DNA of 64,000 nucleotides from Hyphomonadaceae bacterium (GTDB taxonomy: Bacteria; Pseudomonadota; Alphaproteobacteria; Rhizobiales; Hyphomicrobiaceae), in the NCBI GenBank assembly GCA_019747815.1, contig JAIEQJ010000025.1, positions 28,648 through 92,647 of the forward strand, read 5' to 3'. The position numbers and the translations under genes are program-made. Below, one piece after another: positions 18,555-29,300 of the stretch (positions are counted from its first letter, which is position 1; every line of letters begins with the position of its first letter). A model generated the notes under the pieces. The model saw nothing but the letters and a program-made list of their open reading frames with translations, made no database searches and was not told the origin of the DNA.

Positions 18555-18849
18555 GGTCGCGCCGGATACGACTGATCGGTTGAGCGCCTCGGTCGGTTTC
18601 CCTGCTCGACCTTGCGTCCGAGACCCCCACCTCCCCGTGGGCCTCGAGCCAAGCGCCATCCGCGTCAATGCCCGCCGTTGCCGTCGCACGACCAGCCATT
18701 GCGTGATCCGGGACGCTTGGACCATAGGCCGCGGACTGCAACCGAGGCCCGTGAAAAGCCATGTTGCGGATCGGTGTGGCTCCGTGCTCTATCCTGGCTG
18801 AAACAGACGGCCCATCGAAGTTGTGTGGGCCCACCCAGGGGAGGACATC

Positions 18850-19821
18850 ATGCGCAACTGGTTGGCTGCTGCGACAGCAGCGCTTCTGCTGTCGGCTGCG
18901 ACCGATATGGCCGATGCTCAGGAAGTGACGCTCAAGGGCATCACGGCATTCGCCGAAAAGACATTCTATTCCCGCGGCTTCGAGCGGTTCATCGAGAAGG
19001 TCAACGCCGACGGCAAGGGCGTGATCCAGATCAACTACATCGGCGGCCCCAAGGCCATGCCGCCGTTCGAGGTCGGCAATGCGCTGAAGAACGGCGTGGT
19101 GGACATCGCCAATGCGACCGGCGCCTTCTACACGAACGTGATGCCGGAAGCGGACGCCTGGAAGCTCACCGAACGGCCGATGGCGGAATTGCGCAAGAAC
19201 GGCGGCTACGCCTACATGGCGAATATCTACGACCAGAAGATGAATGCCGTTCTGCTGGCCCGGCACATCGACGACAATCCCTTCCATCTCTATCTGACCA
19301 AGCGGATCGCTGGGCCCGACCTCACCGGGCTCAAGCTGCGCATCACACCCGTCTATCGCGAGTTCTTCCAGGCGCTGGGCGCCACCGTGGTGCAGACCGC
19401 GCCGGGTGAGGTGTACACCGCGCTGGAGCGCGGCGTGGTTGACGGCTATGGCTGGCCGATCACCGGCATCTTCGATCTGGGCTGGCACGAGAAGACCAAG
19501 TTCCGCGTCGATCCCGGCTTCTACAGCGCCGAGGTGAGCATTCTCATCAACAAAAGTTCGCTGGCCAGGCTCAACGACGCGCAGAGGAAGATCATCATGG
19601 ATGCCGCCGCCTGGATCGAGGCGCAGGCGGCCGAGACAGCCAAGGAGAACGCGGCTGATATCGCCAAGCAGAAGGCAGCCGGCATCGAGGTCATCGAGTT
19701 CAAAGGTGTCGATGGCGCGGCCTTCCGTGCCAAGGCCTACGAAGCCGGCTGGGCCGCGATCAGCAAGCAAAGCCCGGAGCACGGCCCCAAGCTGAGGGAG
19801 TTATTTGCGAAGGCCAAGTGA
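18850..19821 (+). CDS. dctP: TRAP transporter solute-binding protein (DctP family)
   Basis: 323 residues; ATG 18850 follows a GGGGAGG. Signal peptide (AAATAALLLSAATDMADAQ) then a DctP-fold periplasmic binding protein: PPFEVGNALKNGVVDIAN and a conserved Arg in KLRITPVYREF, where DctP proteins bind the carboxylate of their ligand. First gene of a four-gene operon with both TRAP permease subunits and a ThDP enzyme. Ligand probably an organic acid; not deducible further. Confidence 0.9.
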   Translation: MRNWLAAATAALLLSAATDMADAQEVTLKGITAFAEKTFYSRGFERFIEKVNADGKGVIQINYIGGPKAMPPFEVGNALKNGVVDIANATGAFYTNVMPEADAWKLTERPMAELRKNGGYAYMANIYDQKMNAVLLARHIDDNPFHLYLTKRIAGPDLTGLKLRITPVYREFFQALGATVVQTAPGEVYTALERGVVDGYGWPITGIFDLGWHEKTKFRVDPGFYSAEVSILINKSSLARLNDAQRKIIMDAAAWIEAQAAETAKENAADIAKQKAAGIEVIEFKGVDGAAFRAKAYEAGWAAISKQSPEHGPKLRELFAKAK

Positions 19822-19866
19822 GCGCAACCCCAAATGGGGCTCCGCAAATACGATAGCGGAAGGCAG

Positions 19867-20382
19867 ATGGATATTTTGTCTCGAGTCTACGGCCGCATCC
19901 TCGACGGGTTGATGGTCCTGGCCTGCCTGCTCCTGTTGGCGATGGCGCTGATCATCGGTGCCGACGTCATCAGCCGCAATTTGCGCCTCGGCGGCATCCC
20001 TTGGAGCAGCGAGGTCTCGGAAGACATTCTCTACCTGCTGACCTTGCTGGCGGCGCCCTGGCTGCTGCGGCAGGGACAGCACATCCGGGTGGACATCCTC
20101 CTGCGCGCGCTGCCGCCACGGGTCGGTTGGCTGCTGGAGTGGATCGGCGACCTTCTGGGGTTTGGCTGTGCGCTGTACTTCGTGTGGTATGGCTGGAAAG
20201 TTCTGGCCGCCAGCCATCAGGCCGCGGCGATCTCGATCAAGACGCTGATTACGCCGGAGTGGTGGATGCTGGCGCCCCTGCCGGTGGCGTTCCTGCTGCT
20301 CGCCATCGAATTCATGTTTCGCATGCACCGCCTCAGCCGAGCCGAACGCGCGCCCCGCACAGATGCGGTATCGGCATCATGA
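19867..20382 (+). CDS. dctQ: TRAP transporter small membrane subunit (DctQ family)
   Basis: 171 residues with four predicted membrane helices; ATG 19867 with GGAAGG ahead was preferred over ATG 19834. It carries the DctQ-typical SRN (GADVISRNL) and WSSEVSEDILY in the first half and QGQHIRVD in the middle. It pairs with DctM to form the sodium-driven permease. It lies 45 bases after the binding protein and 22 before DctM. Confidence 0.88.
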   Translation: MDILSRVYGRILDGLMVLACLLLLAMALIIGADVISRNLRLGGIPWSSEVSEDILYLLTLLAAPWLLRQGQHIRVDILLRALPPRVGWLLEWIGDLLGFGCALYFVWYGWKVLAASHQAAAISIKTLITPEWWMLAPLPVAFLLLAIEFMFRMHRLSRAERAPRTDAVSAS

Positions 20383-20404
20383 TCGCCCGGAGAGTGAGCC
20401 GGCC

Positions 20405-21721
20405 ATGACATGGCAATTGGCTGCGCTGCTGCTTCTCGGCGGTTCGACAGTGCTCCTGCTGCTCGGGATGCCGGTCGCGCTGTCGTTCGTGGCGATCAAT
20501 GTTCTCGGCGCGCTGCTCTATCTCGGCGGCGAGGCGGGACTGGCGCAGATCGTGCGCAACAGCGTGGTGTCGGTGATGAACTTCTCGCTGACGCCGATCC
20601 CGCTGTTCGTGCTGATGGGCGAGATCCTGTTCCACACCGGCCTCGCCATCAAGGTCATCGACGGCGTCGAGCGCCTCGTGCGGCAGGTGCCGGGGCGCCT
20701 CGCCGTTGTTGCGGTCGTGGCCGGCACCGTGTTCTCCGCCATCTCCGGATCGACCATCGCCACCACGGCCATGCTGGGCTCGCTCATGCTGCCCGTCATG
20801 CTGGCGCGGGGCTATCATCCGACCATGGCGACAGGTCCGATCATGGCCATCGGCGCGGTCGACATGCTCATCCCGCCGTCGGCGTTGACCGTGCTGCTCG
20901 GCAGCCTGTCGGGGATCTCGATCTCCAAGCTTCTGATCGGCGGCGTCGTGCCGGGCCTGATCCTGTCGGTGGCCTTCGTCGCCTACATTGTCGTGCGGGC
21001 GAAGCTGGCGCCCCGGCTCGCACCGCCAACGCCCATCGTCGACTATTCCGGCTGGGAGAACTGGCGCCTGCTGGTGCTCTACGTCGTGCCGTTGATTGCC
21101 ATCTTCGCCGTCGTGGTCGGTGCCATGTCGGGCGGGTTCGCAACGCCGACCGAGTCGGCGGCGCTGGGCGCGCTGGCGACCATGGCCGTGGCGGCGCTCT
21201 ATCGCGTGCTGAGCCTCCAAGCGTTGATGAAATCGCTCAAGGGCGCGACAGCCATCTCGGGCATGATCATGTTCATCATCCTGGGCGCCACGACATTCTC
21301 CCAAATTCTGAGCTTCTCGGGCGCGACCGATGGGCTGGTCTCCGCCATCCTCGGCCAGGGTCTGTCCACGTTCGCGATCGTGGGGCTTATGATGCTGATC
21401 CTCATCTTCCTCGGCATCTTCGTCGATCAGGTCAGCATGATGCTGATCACGCTTCCCGTCTTCATGCCCATCGTGGCCAGGCTGGGTGTTGACCCTGTCT
21501 GGTTCGGCATCCTGTTCCTCATCTGCATGCAGCTTGGGCTGCTGCTGCCGCCGCATGGGCTCCTGCTCATGACCATGCGCGGTGTCGCACCGCCCGAAGT
21601 GACCATGGGGCACATCTTTCAGGCGGTCGTGCCGTATGTGATCATGAGCCTGCTGCTGCTGGCGCTGCTGCTGCTGTTTCCGACGATTGCCACGTGGCTG
21701 CCGAACCAACTCGTTGGATAG
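20405..21721 (+). CDS. dctM: TRAP transporter large membrane subunit (DctM family)
   Basis: 438 residues, about 12 hydrophobic segments. Family features: PLFVLMGEILFHTGL, AISGSTIATTAMLGSLMLP, PPSALTVLLGSLSG and LLLPPHGLLLMTMRG. This is the channel-forming subunit of the TRAP system, using the Na+ gradient to import the ligand delivered by the binding protein. ATG 20405 follows GGAGAG. The ThDP enzyme gene begins 4 bases after its stop, which ties enzyme and transporter together. Confidence 0.92.
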   Translation: MTWQLAALLLLGGSTVLLLLGMPVALSFVAINVLGALLYLGGEAGLAQIVRNSVVSVMNFSLTPIPLFVLMGEILFHTGLAIKVIDGVERLVRQVPGRLAVVAVVAGTVFSAISGSTIATTAMLGSLMLPVMLARGYHPTMATGPIMAIGAVDMLIPPSALTVLLGSLSGISISKLLIGGVVPGLILSVAFVAYIVVRAKLAPRLAPPTPIVDYSGWENWRLLVLYVVPLIAIFAVVVGAMSGGFATPTESAALGALATMAVAALYRVLSLQALMKSLKGATAISGMIMFIILGATTFSQILSFSGATDGLVSAILGQGLSTFAIVGLMMLILIFLGIFVDQVSMMLITLPVFMPIVARLGVDPVWFGILFLICMQLGLLLPPHGLLLMTMRGVAPPEVTMGHIFQAVVPYVIMSLLLLALLLLFPTIATWLPNQLVG

Positions 21722-21725
21722 GTCC

Positions 21726-23381
21726 ATGAAAGAAACCACAGTCGCGGGCGTGCTCGCCCAGGATCTCGTCGCCTACGGGGCGCGCCGGTGCTTCGGCCTG
21801 CTGGGCACGGCCAATTTCAAGATCTCGCACGCGCTGGTGGCATCCGGCGTGGAGCTCATCTCGGCGCGCCACGAAGGCAACGCGGCGAGCATGGCCGATG
21901 CCTACGCCAAGGCGACGCAGGAACTGACGCTTGTGAGCGTGCACTCGGGGCCAGGGCTGACCAATGCGCTGACCGGCATCGGCGAGGCCGCGAAGAGCCG
22001 GACGCCCATGCTGGTGCTGGCCGGCGACGTGCCGACGGGCGCGGTCAAGTCGAACTTTCATATCGAGCAGGCAGAGCTGGTGCGCTCGGTTGGCGCCGTC
22101 TCGGAACGCATCCACACGCCGGCTTCGGCGCGCGATGATACGCTGCGGGCCGTCGTCAGGGCGCTGCGCGACCGCCAGACGGTTGTTCTCAGTCTGCCGA
22201 CTGATGTGCAGGATGCGCCCCTAACCGGCAGGATCACCCCGCTGGCGTTGCCGCCGGCACCGGGGCCCCTGCATCCCGATCCCCAAAGCGTGCGCAGCCT
22301 GGCCGATGCGCTGGTGGGCGCCAAGCGTCCGCTCATTCTGGCGGGTCGCGGCGCGGTCATCGCCGGCGCAGAGGCCGCCCTGGTGGCGCTGGCCGCGCGC
22401 ACCGGAGCCCTGCTCGCCACATCGATTTGCGGACATGGGCTGTTTGCCGGCAACCCTTGGTCGGTGGGCATCAGCGGCGGCTTTGCCTCGCCGGCGGCGG
22501 ACGAGCTGATCGCGGAGAGCGACTGCATCATCGGATTCGGCGCCAGCCTGACCCAGTGGACCACGAAGCGCGGCAAGCTGATCGCGCCTGGGGCTATCGT
22601 CGCCCAAGTCGACGTCGAGGCCAGCAAGCTCGGGTACCAGATGCCCATCCAGCATGCGGTTCACGCCGATGCCCGCGTGGCAGCGGAGGCGATTGGAGCT
22701 GAGCTGGAGAAACGCCGGATCGACCATAGACCGGGCTGGCGCAGCGAGGCGACGCGCACGCGCATCGACGACGGCGACAACCACAACGCACCGTATCAGG
22801 ACACCTCCGGCGCCGATTTCATCGATCCACGCACCCTGAGCAAGGCCCTGGACGCCATCCTCCCCAAGGAGCGGGCCGTGGCGTCCGACTCGGGCCACTT
22901 CTGCGGCTGGGTGCCCCGCTTCCTGCGCGTGCCGAACGCGAGGGCGTCATGTCTCAGCCATTCTTTCCAGTCCGTCGGCTTGGGGCTCGCATCGGCCATC
23001 GGCCTGGCGATCGCCAATCCAGGCGCTCTGGCCGTACTGGGTGCCGGCGACGGCGGTTTCCTGATGTCCATCTCCGATCTGGAGACGGCCATCCGCCTGA
23101 AGCTCAGGATGTGCATTCTGATCTACAACGACAGCTCCTATGCGGCCGAGGTGCATCTCTATCGCCGCCGCGGCTATGCCATAGATATCGTGCAGTTTCC
23201 CGACACCGACTTTGCCGCCATCGCGCGCGGCCACGGCGCAAGGGCCGCCACCGTCAGGACCCTCGATGATCTCGATCCGCTGCGGGCCTGGGTGCGCGAG
23301 GGCGCGCCCGGCGTCTTTGTGATCGATGCCAAGATCAACCCCAACCTGGAGGCTGACTGGCACGCCGAGCATTTTCCATGA
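21726..23381 (+). CDS. ThDP-dependent enzyme (acetolactate synthase / 2-oxoacid decarboxylase family)
   Basis: 551 residues. Catalytic Glu50 in RHEGNAAS (activates the thiamine ring) and the cofactor-binding GDGG...YND stretch (about 441-469) are present, so the enzyme should be active. The three-domain layout is that of acetohydroxyacid synthase, benzoylformate decarboxylase or sulfopyruvate decarboxylase-like proteins. Its place as last gene of a TRAP operon argues for catabolism of an imported 2-oxoacid, not amino-acid synthesis (no ilvN-type small subunit nearby). Exact substrate unknown. ATG 21726 is 4 bases after dctM; translational coupling is likely. Confidence 0.85.
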   Translation: MKETTVAGVLAQDLVAYGARRCFGLLGTANFKISHALVASGVELISARHEGNAASMADAYAKATQELTLVSVHSGPGLTNALTGIGEAAKSRTPMLVLAGDVPTGAVKSNFHIEQAELVRSVGAVSERIHTPASARDDTLRAVVRALRDRQTVVLSLPTDVQDAPLTGRITPLALPPAPGPLHPDPQSVRSLADALVGAKRPLILAGRGAVIAGAEAALVALAARTGALLATSICGHGLFAGNPWSVGISGGFASPAADELIAESDCIIGFGASLTQWTTKRGKLIAPGAIVAQVDVEASKLGYQMPIQHAVHADARVAAEAIGAELEKRRIDHRPGWRSEATRTRIDDGDNHNAPYQDTSGADFIDPRTLSKALDAILPKERAVASDSGHFCGWVPRFLRVPNARASCLSHSFQSVGLGLASAIGLAIANPGALAVLGAGDGGFLMSISDLETAIRLKLRMCILIYNDSSYAAEVHLYRRRGYAIDIVQFPDTDFAAIARGHGARAATVRTLDDLDPLRAWVREGAPGVFVIDAKINPNLEADWHAEHFP

Positions 23382-23467
23382 CGCTGGCTGCGGCACCGAT
23401 CAGCCTGCCGCCGAATACGATCAAGCAGGCGCGGCTGTCCCGCAGCAGGATGCCGTCAGGGCCAACA

Positions 23468-24265
23468 CTACACCAGGCGGGAGTCGGGAAAATAGTCCGC
23501 CGCCGCCGGATCACGATAGATGAGCCGGCGCAGCCCGCTGCGATCGAACGGCTGCCACTGGCCTTCCGCCTGCGCCAGGCGATCGGCAATGGCGTAGAGC
23601 ACCGCCGGGTTGACGCCAAGGCCGATATGGCTGGCCTCGACCTCGATGTTCTCAGTCAGCGGACCCGCATCCTGGACGCTGCATTGCCAAGCGACAATGC
23701 CGTCCGTGCGACTGTAGATTGAGGTGGTTGGCACCGGCGGCGCTTTCCTGATCTCGTCCCAGTCGCGCCGGCTATCGACGGTCTCGCCACTCACGAACTC
23801 ATAGAGCTGCCAGGCGTTGGTCGCGCGCGGATGCCCCGCGAACGGCGTTCCCAGCGTGATGACGCTGCGTACAGCGTCGGGAAGCTGCTTGGCCGTCTCG
23901 CGCGCATAGATGCCGCCGAGGCTCCAGCCGATCAGGCTGACCTTGCGCCCGTAGCGCTCGCGCAGTTGCAAAACCGCGCGCTCGCACTTGGCAAGCACAC
24001 CCGGCCGCGGCCCGAGGTTCCTGCCCTGCCGCCAGCGATGCGGCGCGTAGTTGCGGCCCTTGAGATAGCGGCGCAGGGGACCGGTGGAGAGATCGGATGC
24101 GGCAAGGCCCGGAAAAACCAGCACGGGGTGACCATCGCCGCTCGGCGCGCTCATCAGAATCGGCAGCGCCGCCAAGCTGGCCCCGAGCTCCCACGGCGCG
24201 CGCATCTCCAGCGCCAACCTGAGCACCCCCGGGGGCCGCACGCCATTGCCTGTCGGATCCTGCAC
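23468..24265 (-). CDS. Alpha/beta-hydrolase, lipase-like
   Basis: 265 residues from GTG 24265, with GAGG six bases ahead. Nucleophile elbow GWSLGG (GxSxG), a likely acid in SRTDGIVAW and a catalytic His in ASHIGLGVNP complete the triad, in the order Ser-Asp-His. The oxyanion region VLVFPGLAAS resembles lipases and PGAP1-like esterases. No signal peptide. It is just downstream (82 bases) of the wax-ester/DGAT gene on the same strand, so it may act on the neutral lipids that enzyme makes. Substrate is inferred. Confidence 0.8.
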   Translation of the reverse strand: MQDPTGNGVRPPGVLRLALEMRAPWELGASLAALPILMSAPSGDGHPVLVFPGLAASDLSTGPLRRYLKGRNYAPHRWRQGRNLGPRPGVLAKCERAVLQLRERYGRKVSLIGWSLGGIYARETAKQLPDAVRSVITLGTPFAGHPRATNAWQLYEFVSGETVDSRRDWDEIRKAPPVPTTSIYSRTDGIVAWQCSVQDAGPLTENIEVEASHIGLGVNPAVLYAIADRLAQAEGQWQPFDRSGLRRLIYRDPAAADYFPDSRLV

Positions 24266-24346
24266 CGATCACCTCGTCTGGCCGTTACGCTCGTTCCCTA
24301 AAGTGAGTGCACGTCGATTCGTTTGCAATAGCGCAGCCGCGTCGAT

Positions 24347-26128
24347 TTAGCGCCCTTGCGGCCGCTCTGTTGCGCCGGTCGTGGCTTTCCGCACCGTCTT
24401 TGTTCTCGGCTTGCGCTTGGCTGCAGCGGCAGGTTTCGACGCCTTGCGCGCCTGCGCCTTGGCGGCTTCCGACGCCGCAGTCGATGCCTTGCGGCCTTTG
24501 ACCTTTGCATCCCGCGACGCCGGGGCCGGCGGCTTGCGGCCCCTGGGCGATGCCGCTGGCTTCGCCGCCGGCTTGACCGTCTTGACGTTCCCCGACGCCC
24601 GCTTCCTTGGCGCTGGGATAGCATCGGCCAACGCCCTTTGTCGGGCTGCAACGGCCGGCTCGGCGGGCTGCGGCTGGACAGCCGCCGCCTTGACAGCCCC
24701 CGTGACCTCAGCTTGCGGACCCAGGACCAGATCCCTCAGCTCCCTGTGCGCCTCCATGAGATACTCAATGAGATCGTCGACATCCGGCACGGCCCGGCGG
24801 CACGCCGTAAGTCCATAGTCCAGGGACCCGTTGTAGCTCTGCACGGTGATGTTGAGTGCAACGCCATGCGCGGGGATCGAAACCGGGTAGTAGGTCGCGA
24901 GCTTGGCCCCCGCCATGTAGAGCGGCACAGGAGCGCCCGGCACATTGGAGATCGCCACATTGGCGATCGGCGGCAGTGTATCCGAGAGGCGGGAGCGTCC
25001 GAACAGCAGCGCAAAGCCGCCCATGATCCAAGGCGCCCCGAAGGAGGGAAAGTCGGTCGGGATCGCCGCCTTGAAGCTTCCCGACAGCTCCTTGGCCGCA
25101 CGGCTCGACGCGTTGATGGCCTTCAGCCGCTCCAGCGGATCGGCGACGTTGGTCGCGAGGCTGACCAGGATCATGGAGACCTGATTGTTGAGATCCGTAT
25201 TGCCGGCTTCGCGCAAGCTGACAGGCACAGCCGCCGTGAGGGGCTCCTTCGGCAGTTTGTTGTAGTCGGCCAGATAGCGCCGAAGCGCCGTCGCACTGGC
25301 CGCGAGCACGACGTCGTTGACGGTTCCTTCGATGCGCTTGGCGATCTGCTTCACCTCGGCGAGCGGCACCGAGCGCGCCGCAAAGGAGCGCTGGTTGGTG
25401 ATGGACACGTTGAGCGGTGTCTTCGGTCCGAGCGTCCAGTTCTTCGGCAAGCCGAACTGCGGCGACCGACCACCGGCAAAGCCTGGCATGGCCGCACTCG
25501 CCATGGCGCGCATGGCGTTCGGAAGCGTCGTGAACAGCTTGACGTATTGCTGGACGGTGTTCTGTACGGCGGCAGTCGCGAGCTCCGCGACCCCCAGTTG
25601 ATACTGGTTGCTCCGGTTGCGGGCGCGCAGCGCCTTCACCTGGCGCGACTCGGGCGTTAGATCGTACAGCGCCTTCGCCAGGGCCACACCGGCCTGCCCG
25701 TCGACAGCGGCATGATGCACCTTGGCGTAGATGGCCGGCTGGCCGGTCTGCAGCCCTTCTATGACATAGAACTCCCAGAGCGGCCGGCTGCGATCGAGCA
25801 GGCTCGAATGCAGGCGGCCGACCAATTGCTCGAGCTGGCGGAAGGTGCCCGGCCTTGAGAGCACGACCCGGCGGATGTGATAGTCCAGGTCGACGTCATT
25901 GTCGTCCACCCAGACCGGATTGGACAGCTCGAAGGGGATTTGGGCGAGCTTGTGCTCGAACACCTCGGCCAGATGCATGCGGCCAGCGACGTGCGCCTTC
26001 ACAGCTTCATAGAAATCGCCGCTGTAGCCCTCCGGCAGGTCGAAGATGTTGAGGCTGCCCACGTGCATCGGCATCTCGGGCGTTTCAAGATGCAGGAAGG
26101 AGGCGTCGACGCCACTCAAGTGTCTCAT
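24347..26128 (-). CDS. Wax ester synthase/diacylglycerol acyltransferase with Lys/Ala-rich tail
   Basis: 593 residues; ATG 26128 follows GGAGG. WS/DGAT enzymes esterify acyl-CoA to fatty alcohols or diacylglycerol to make storage lipid. The catalytic HHAAVDG (138-144) is intact, and NISNVPGP-like sequence (VAISNVPGAPVPLYM) and PLWEFYVIEG are family motifs. Typical enzymes are ~450-480 residues; here an extra ~120-residue tail rich in Lys, Ala, Pro and Arg (AKRKPRTKTVRKA near the end) resembles histone-H1-like or PHA-granule DNA-binding tails. The frame stays open upstream, but the start is fixed by the ribosome site and the MRHLSGVDASF motif that begins this family. Divergent from the P450 gene. 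Confidence 0.92.
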   Translation of the reverse strand: MRHLSGVDASFLHLETPEMPMHVGSLNIFDLPEGYSGDFYEAVKAHVAGRMHLAEVFEHKLAQIPFELSNPVWVDDNDVDLDYHIRRVVLSRPGTFRQLEQLVGRLHSSLLDRSRPLWEFYVIEGLQTGQPAIYAKVHHAAVDGQAGVALAKALYDLTPESRQVKALRARNRSNQYQLGVAELATAAVQNTVQQYVKLFTTLPNAMRAMASAAMPGFAGGRSPQFGLPKNWTLGPKTPLNVSITNQRSFAARSVPLAEVKQIAKRIEGTVNDVVLAASATALRRYLADYNKLPKEPLTAAVPVSLREAGNTDLNNQVSMILVSLATNVADPLERLKAINASSRAAKELSGSFKAAIPTDFPSFGAPWIMGGFALLFGRSRLSDTLPPIANVAISNVPGAPVPLYMAGAKLATYYPVSIPAHGVALNITVQSYNGSLDYGLTACRRAVPDVDDLIEYLMEAHRELRDLVLGPQAEVTGAVKAAAVQPQPAEPAVAARQRALADAIPAPRKRASGNVKTVKPAAKPAASPRGRKPPAPASRDAKVKGRKASTAASEAAKAQARKASKPAAAAKRKPRTKTVRKATTGATERPQGR

Positions 26129-26359
26129 GCGGAGGTCCTCCCGGCGGCACAGTCTTCTAAGTCGGCGGGCCGCTGTTTCCCTCATTGTCGCAGACCCGCG
26201 CAGCCAACTCAATGTTCCGCCCAATGAAACTTTTAGAGATTTCCGGGCTGCTGGCATGCCACGGGCTGCTTGGACGCCGAGCGATCGTGGTTGGCAGCGA
26301 CGCCAAGCCCATGCAAGATTTCGTCTGCCGTCCGCTAATCGAGCCTGCGAGTGACGAGT

Positions 26360-29300
26360 ATGGCCAGCGACAATCCGCTTCATCCAATCCCCAGCCCGCC
26401 GCGCAAGTTCATGCTCGGCAACATGCTCTCGGTCAGGGCCGACGCGCCGATTCAGGACATGATGAAACTGACGCGCGAACTCGGGCCCATCTTCTGGCTC
26501 GACATGATGGGCAAGCCGATGGTGGTCGTGTCGGGTTTCGCGCTGGTCGACGAGTTGAGCGACGAAAGTCGCTTTGAAAAGAGCACCCGCGGCGTGCTGC
26601 GTCGTTTGCGCCCGGTTGCGCATGGTCTCTTCACCGCCGACACGCAGGAGCCGCGCTGGGCCAAGTCGCACCACATCCTGCTGCCGACCTTCGCGCAGCG
26701 CGCCATGCAGGGCTATCACGACGCCATGCTCGATGTTGCCGAGCAGTGCATGCTCAAGTGGCAGCGGCTCAATGCCGACGACGAGATCGACGTCACCGAC
26801 GACATGACGCGTGTGACGCTGGATACCATCGGGCTGTGCGGCTTCGACTACCGGTTCAATTCGTTCTATCGCGACGGCAACCACCCATTCGTCGACGCCA
26901 TGCTGCGCTCGCTGGAAACCACCATGCAGACGCGTGGTCTGCCGCTGGAGGATCTGCTGCATCGCAAGATGCAGCGCCAGCTGCGCGAGGACTCACGCTA
27001 CATGCACGACATGGTGGAGGATCTGATCCGCATCCGCCGTGCGGAAGGCGAGGACAAGACCAGGAAGGATCTCCTGAACTACATGCTGGCGGGCGTCGAC
27101 AAGCGCACCGGCCAGCGTCTCGACGACATCCAGATCCGCGACGAGACCATCATCTTCCTGATTGCCGGCCACGAGACCACCAGCGGCCTTCTCTCGTTCG
27201 CCATCTACGCGCTGCTCAATCACCCGCAGGTGCTGGCCAATGCCTATGCCGAGGTCGACCGCGTGCTGGGACCAGACATGGCGGTCAAGCCGACCTACGC
27301 CCAGGTCAATCAGCTCAAGTACATCACGCAGATTCTCAAGGAGACGCTGCGGCTGTGGCCGACGGCGCCCGCCTTCGGCATTCACGCGCTGGAAGACACC
27401 CTGCTGGGCGGCCGCTATCCGCTCAAGAGGAACTACCACTGCCTGGTCCTGGCACCCATGCTCCATCGTGACCCAGCCGCGTGGGGCGACCAGCCGGAGG
27501 TATTCGATCCCGAGAACTTCAGCCGCGAGGCCGAAGCCGCACGCCCCGTCAACGCCTACAAGCCGTTCGGCAACGGCCAACGCGCCTGCATCGGTCGGCA
27601 GTTCGCCATGCAGGAGGCGGCGCTTGTGCTCGGCATGATTTTGCAGCGCTTCAAGCTGATCGACCACAACCGCTATCAGCTCAGGATCAAGGAATCTCTC
27701 ACCATCAAGCCGGAGGGTCTCAAGATCCAGGTGCGCCCGCGCACTGACCGAACCCAGATTGCAAGATCGTCCAAACCGATCGTGGTTACCGCCCAGCCGA
27801 ACGGCGCGGCCGCCGATGTCGAGCCGGGCATCAGGGGTGAGGGGCGCCTGCTCACGGTGCTCTACGGTACCAGCCTCGGCACCTGCCGCGACATCGCCGG
27901 CCAGATCGCCGACCGGGCCGGCGCCAACGGCTTCCAGGTGACCAATGCAGCACTCGATGATTGCGCCAATGGGCTGCCGGAGAAGGGCACATTGATCGTC
28001 GTCACCTCGACCTACAACGGCGGCGCACCCGACAGTGCCACCAGGATGGAGACGGCCATCAGGGAGAAGCGGATCGGCGAAGTCGAGCGGCCCGAGCTTA
28101 CCTACGCCGTGCTCGGCGTGGGCAACACGCAGTGGAAGACCTACCAGGCCTTCCCGAAGCTTGTCGAAAGCACGCTGCGCCAGACCGGAGCCAAGACCCT
28201 GCTCGCCCGCGGCGAGGCCGACGGCAACGGCGATTTCGACGAGGCCGTGGAGCGCTGGATGGGCGCCCTGTGGAAGGCGCTCGGTGAAGACGACACGGCC
28301 GCTCCTGTGGCCGCACCGCGGCTGAGGATCGCGTTCAGCGACGCGCACGCGACACGGGCAAGCGTTCTGCCGGAGTCGGCCTATCGGCTGGAAGTGGTCG
28401 GCAACGACGAGCTTGTGCGCGATGCCACCGGCCTGTGGGACTTCAGCACGGAGGCCCCACGCTCCTCGACGCGGCACATGACGATCCGGCTGCCAAAGGA
28501 CGTCAGCTATCGCGCCGGCGACCACCTCGCCGTCTTCGCCCGCAACCGGCCCGAGGCGGTCGACAGCATCATCGAGCGGCTCGGCCTTCAGGCGGACCAG
28601 GTCGTTGTGCTGGAGGGGCAGGGCAGCCGCATGCGCCACCTGCCGATCGGCAAGCCGGTAACCGTGCGCCAGCTCCTGACCGATTTCGTCGAGCTGCAGG
28701 ACCCGGCAACACGTGCGGACGTACGCGCGCTGATCGGCCATACGCGCTGCCCCGTCACCACCAAGGAGCTGACCAAGCTGGCCGCAGACGACGAGGAGGC
28801 CAAGCAGGCGTTCACACGTGACGTTACCGACAAGCGGATCAGCGTCTACGACCTGCTGATGCGCTACCCGGCGATCGAGCTGACCCTCGAAGGTCTCCTT
28901 GAAATGACATCGGCCATCAGACCGCGCTTCTACTCCATCTCGTCCTCGCCGCTGGCCCTGCCCGATGCCATCAACCTGACCGTCGGCACGGTAGCGGCGC
29001 CGGCGTGGTCTGGCAGCGGCTTCTATCAGGGCGTGGCCTCCTCACACCTGCGATCGGTGAAGGCGGGGGAGGAGATCCTGGGCTTCGTACGGCGGCCAAA
29101 CCCGCCGTTTGCCCCGCCGGAGGACCCGGAGACCCCGCTCATCCTGATCGGGCCCGGCACCGGGTTTGCGCCGCTCAGGGGATTCTTGCAGGAGCGCGCA
29201 GCGCAACGCGCCAAGGGCATCGAGACCTCCACCGCCCTGCTGTTCTACGGCTGCCGGCATCCCGAGCACGACTGGTTCTACCGGGACGAGATGAGGGAGT

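Noticed and set aside
16479..18725. 748-codon minus-strand open frame opposite cusA
   Set aside because: Asp/His/Arg-rich translation typical of the reverse complement of a GC-rich gene; cusA on the plus strand is certain.
20333..21739. 468-codon minus-strand frame opposite dctM
   Set aside because: Composition almost only His/Gln/Arg/Asp; mirror image of a membrane protein gene.
26129..26962. Upstream extension of the WS/DGAT frame
   Set aside because: Overlaps the P450 gene in antisense; the family start MRHLSGVDASF and a ribosome site fix the start at 26128.
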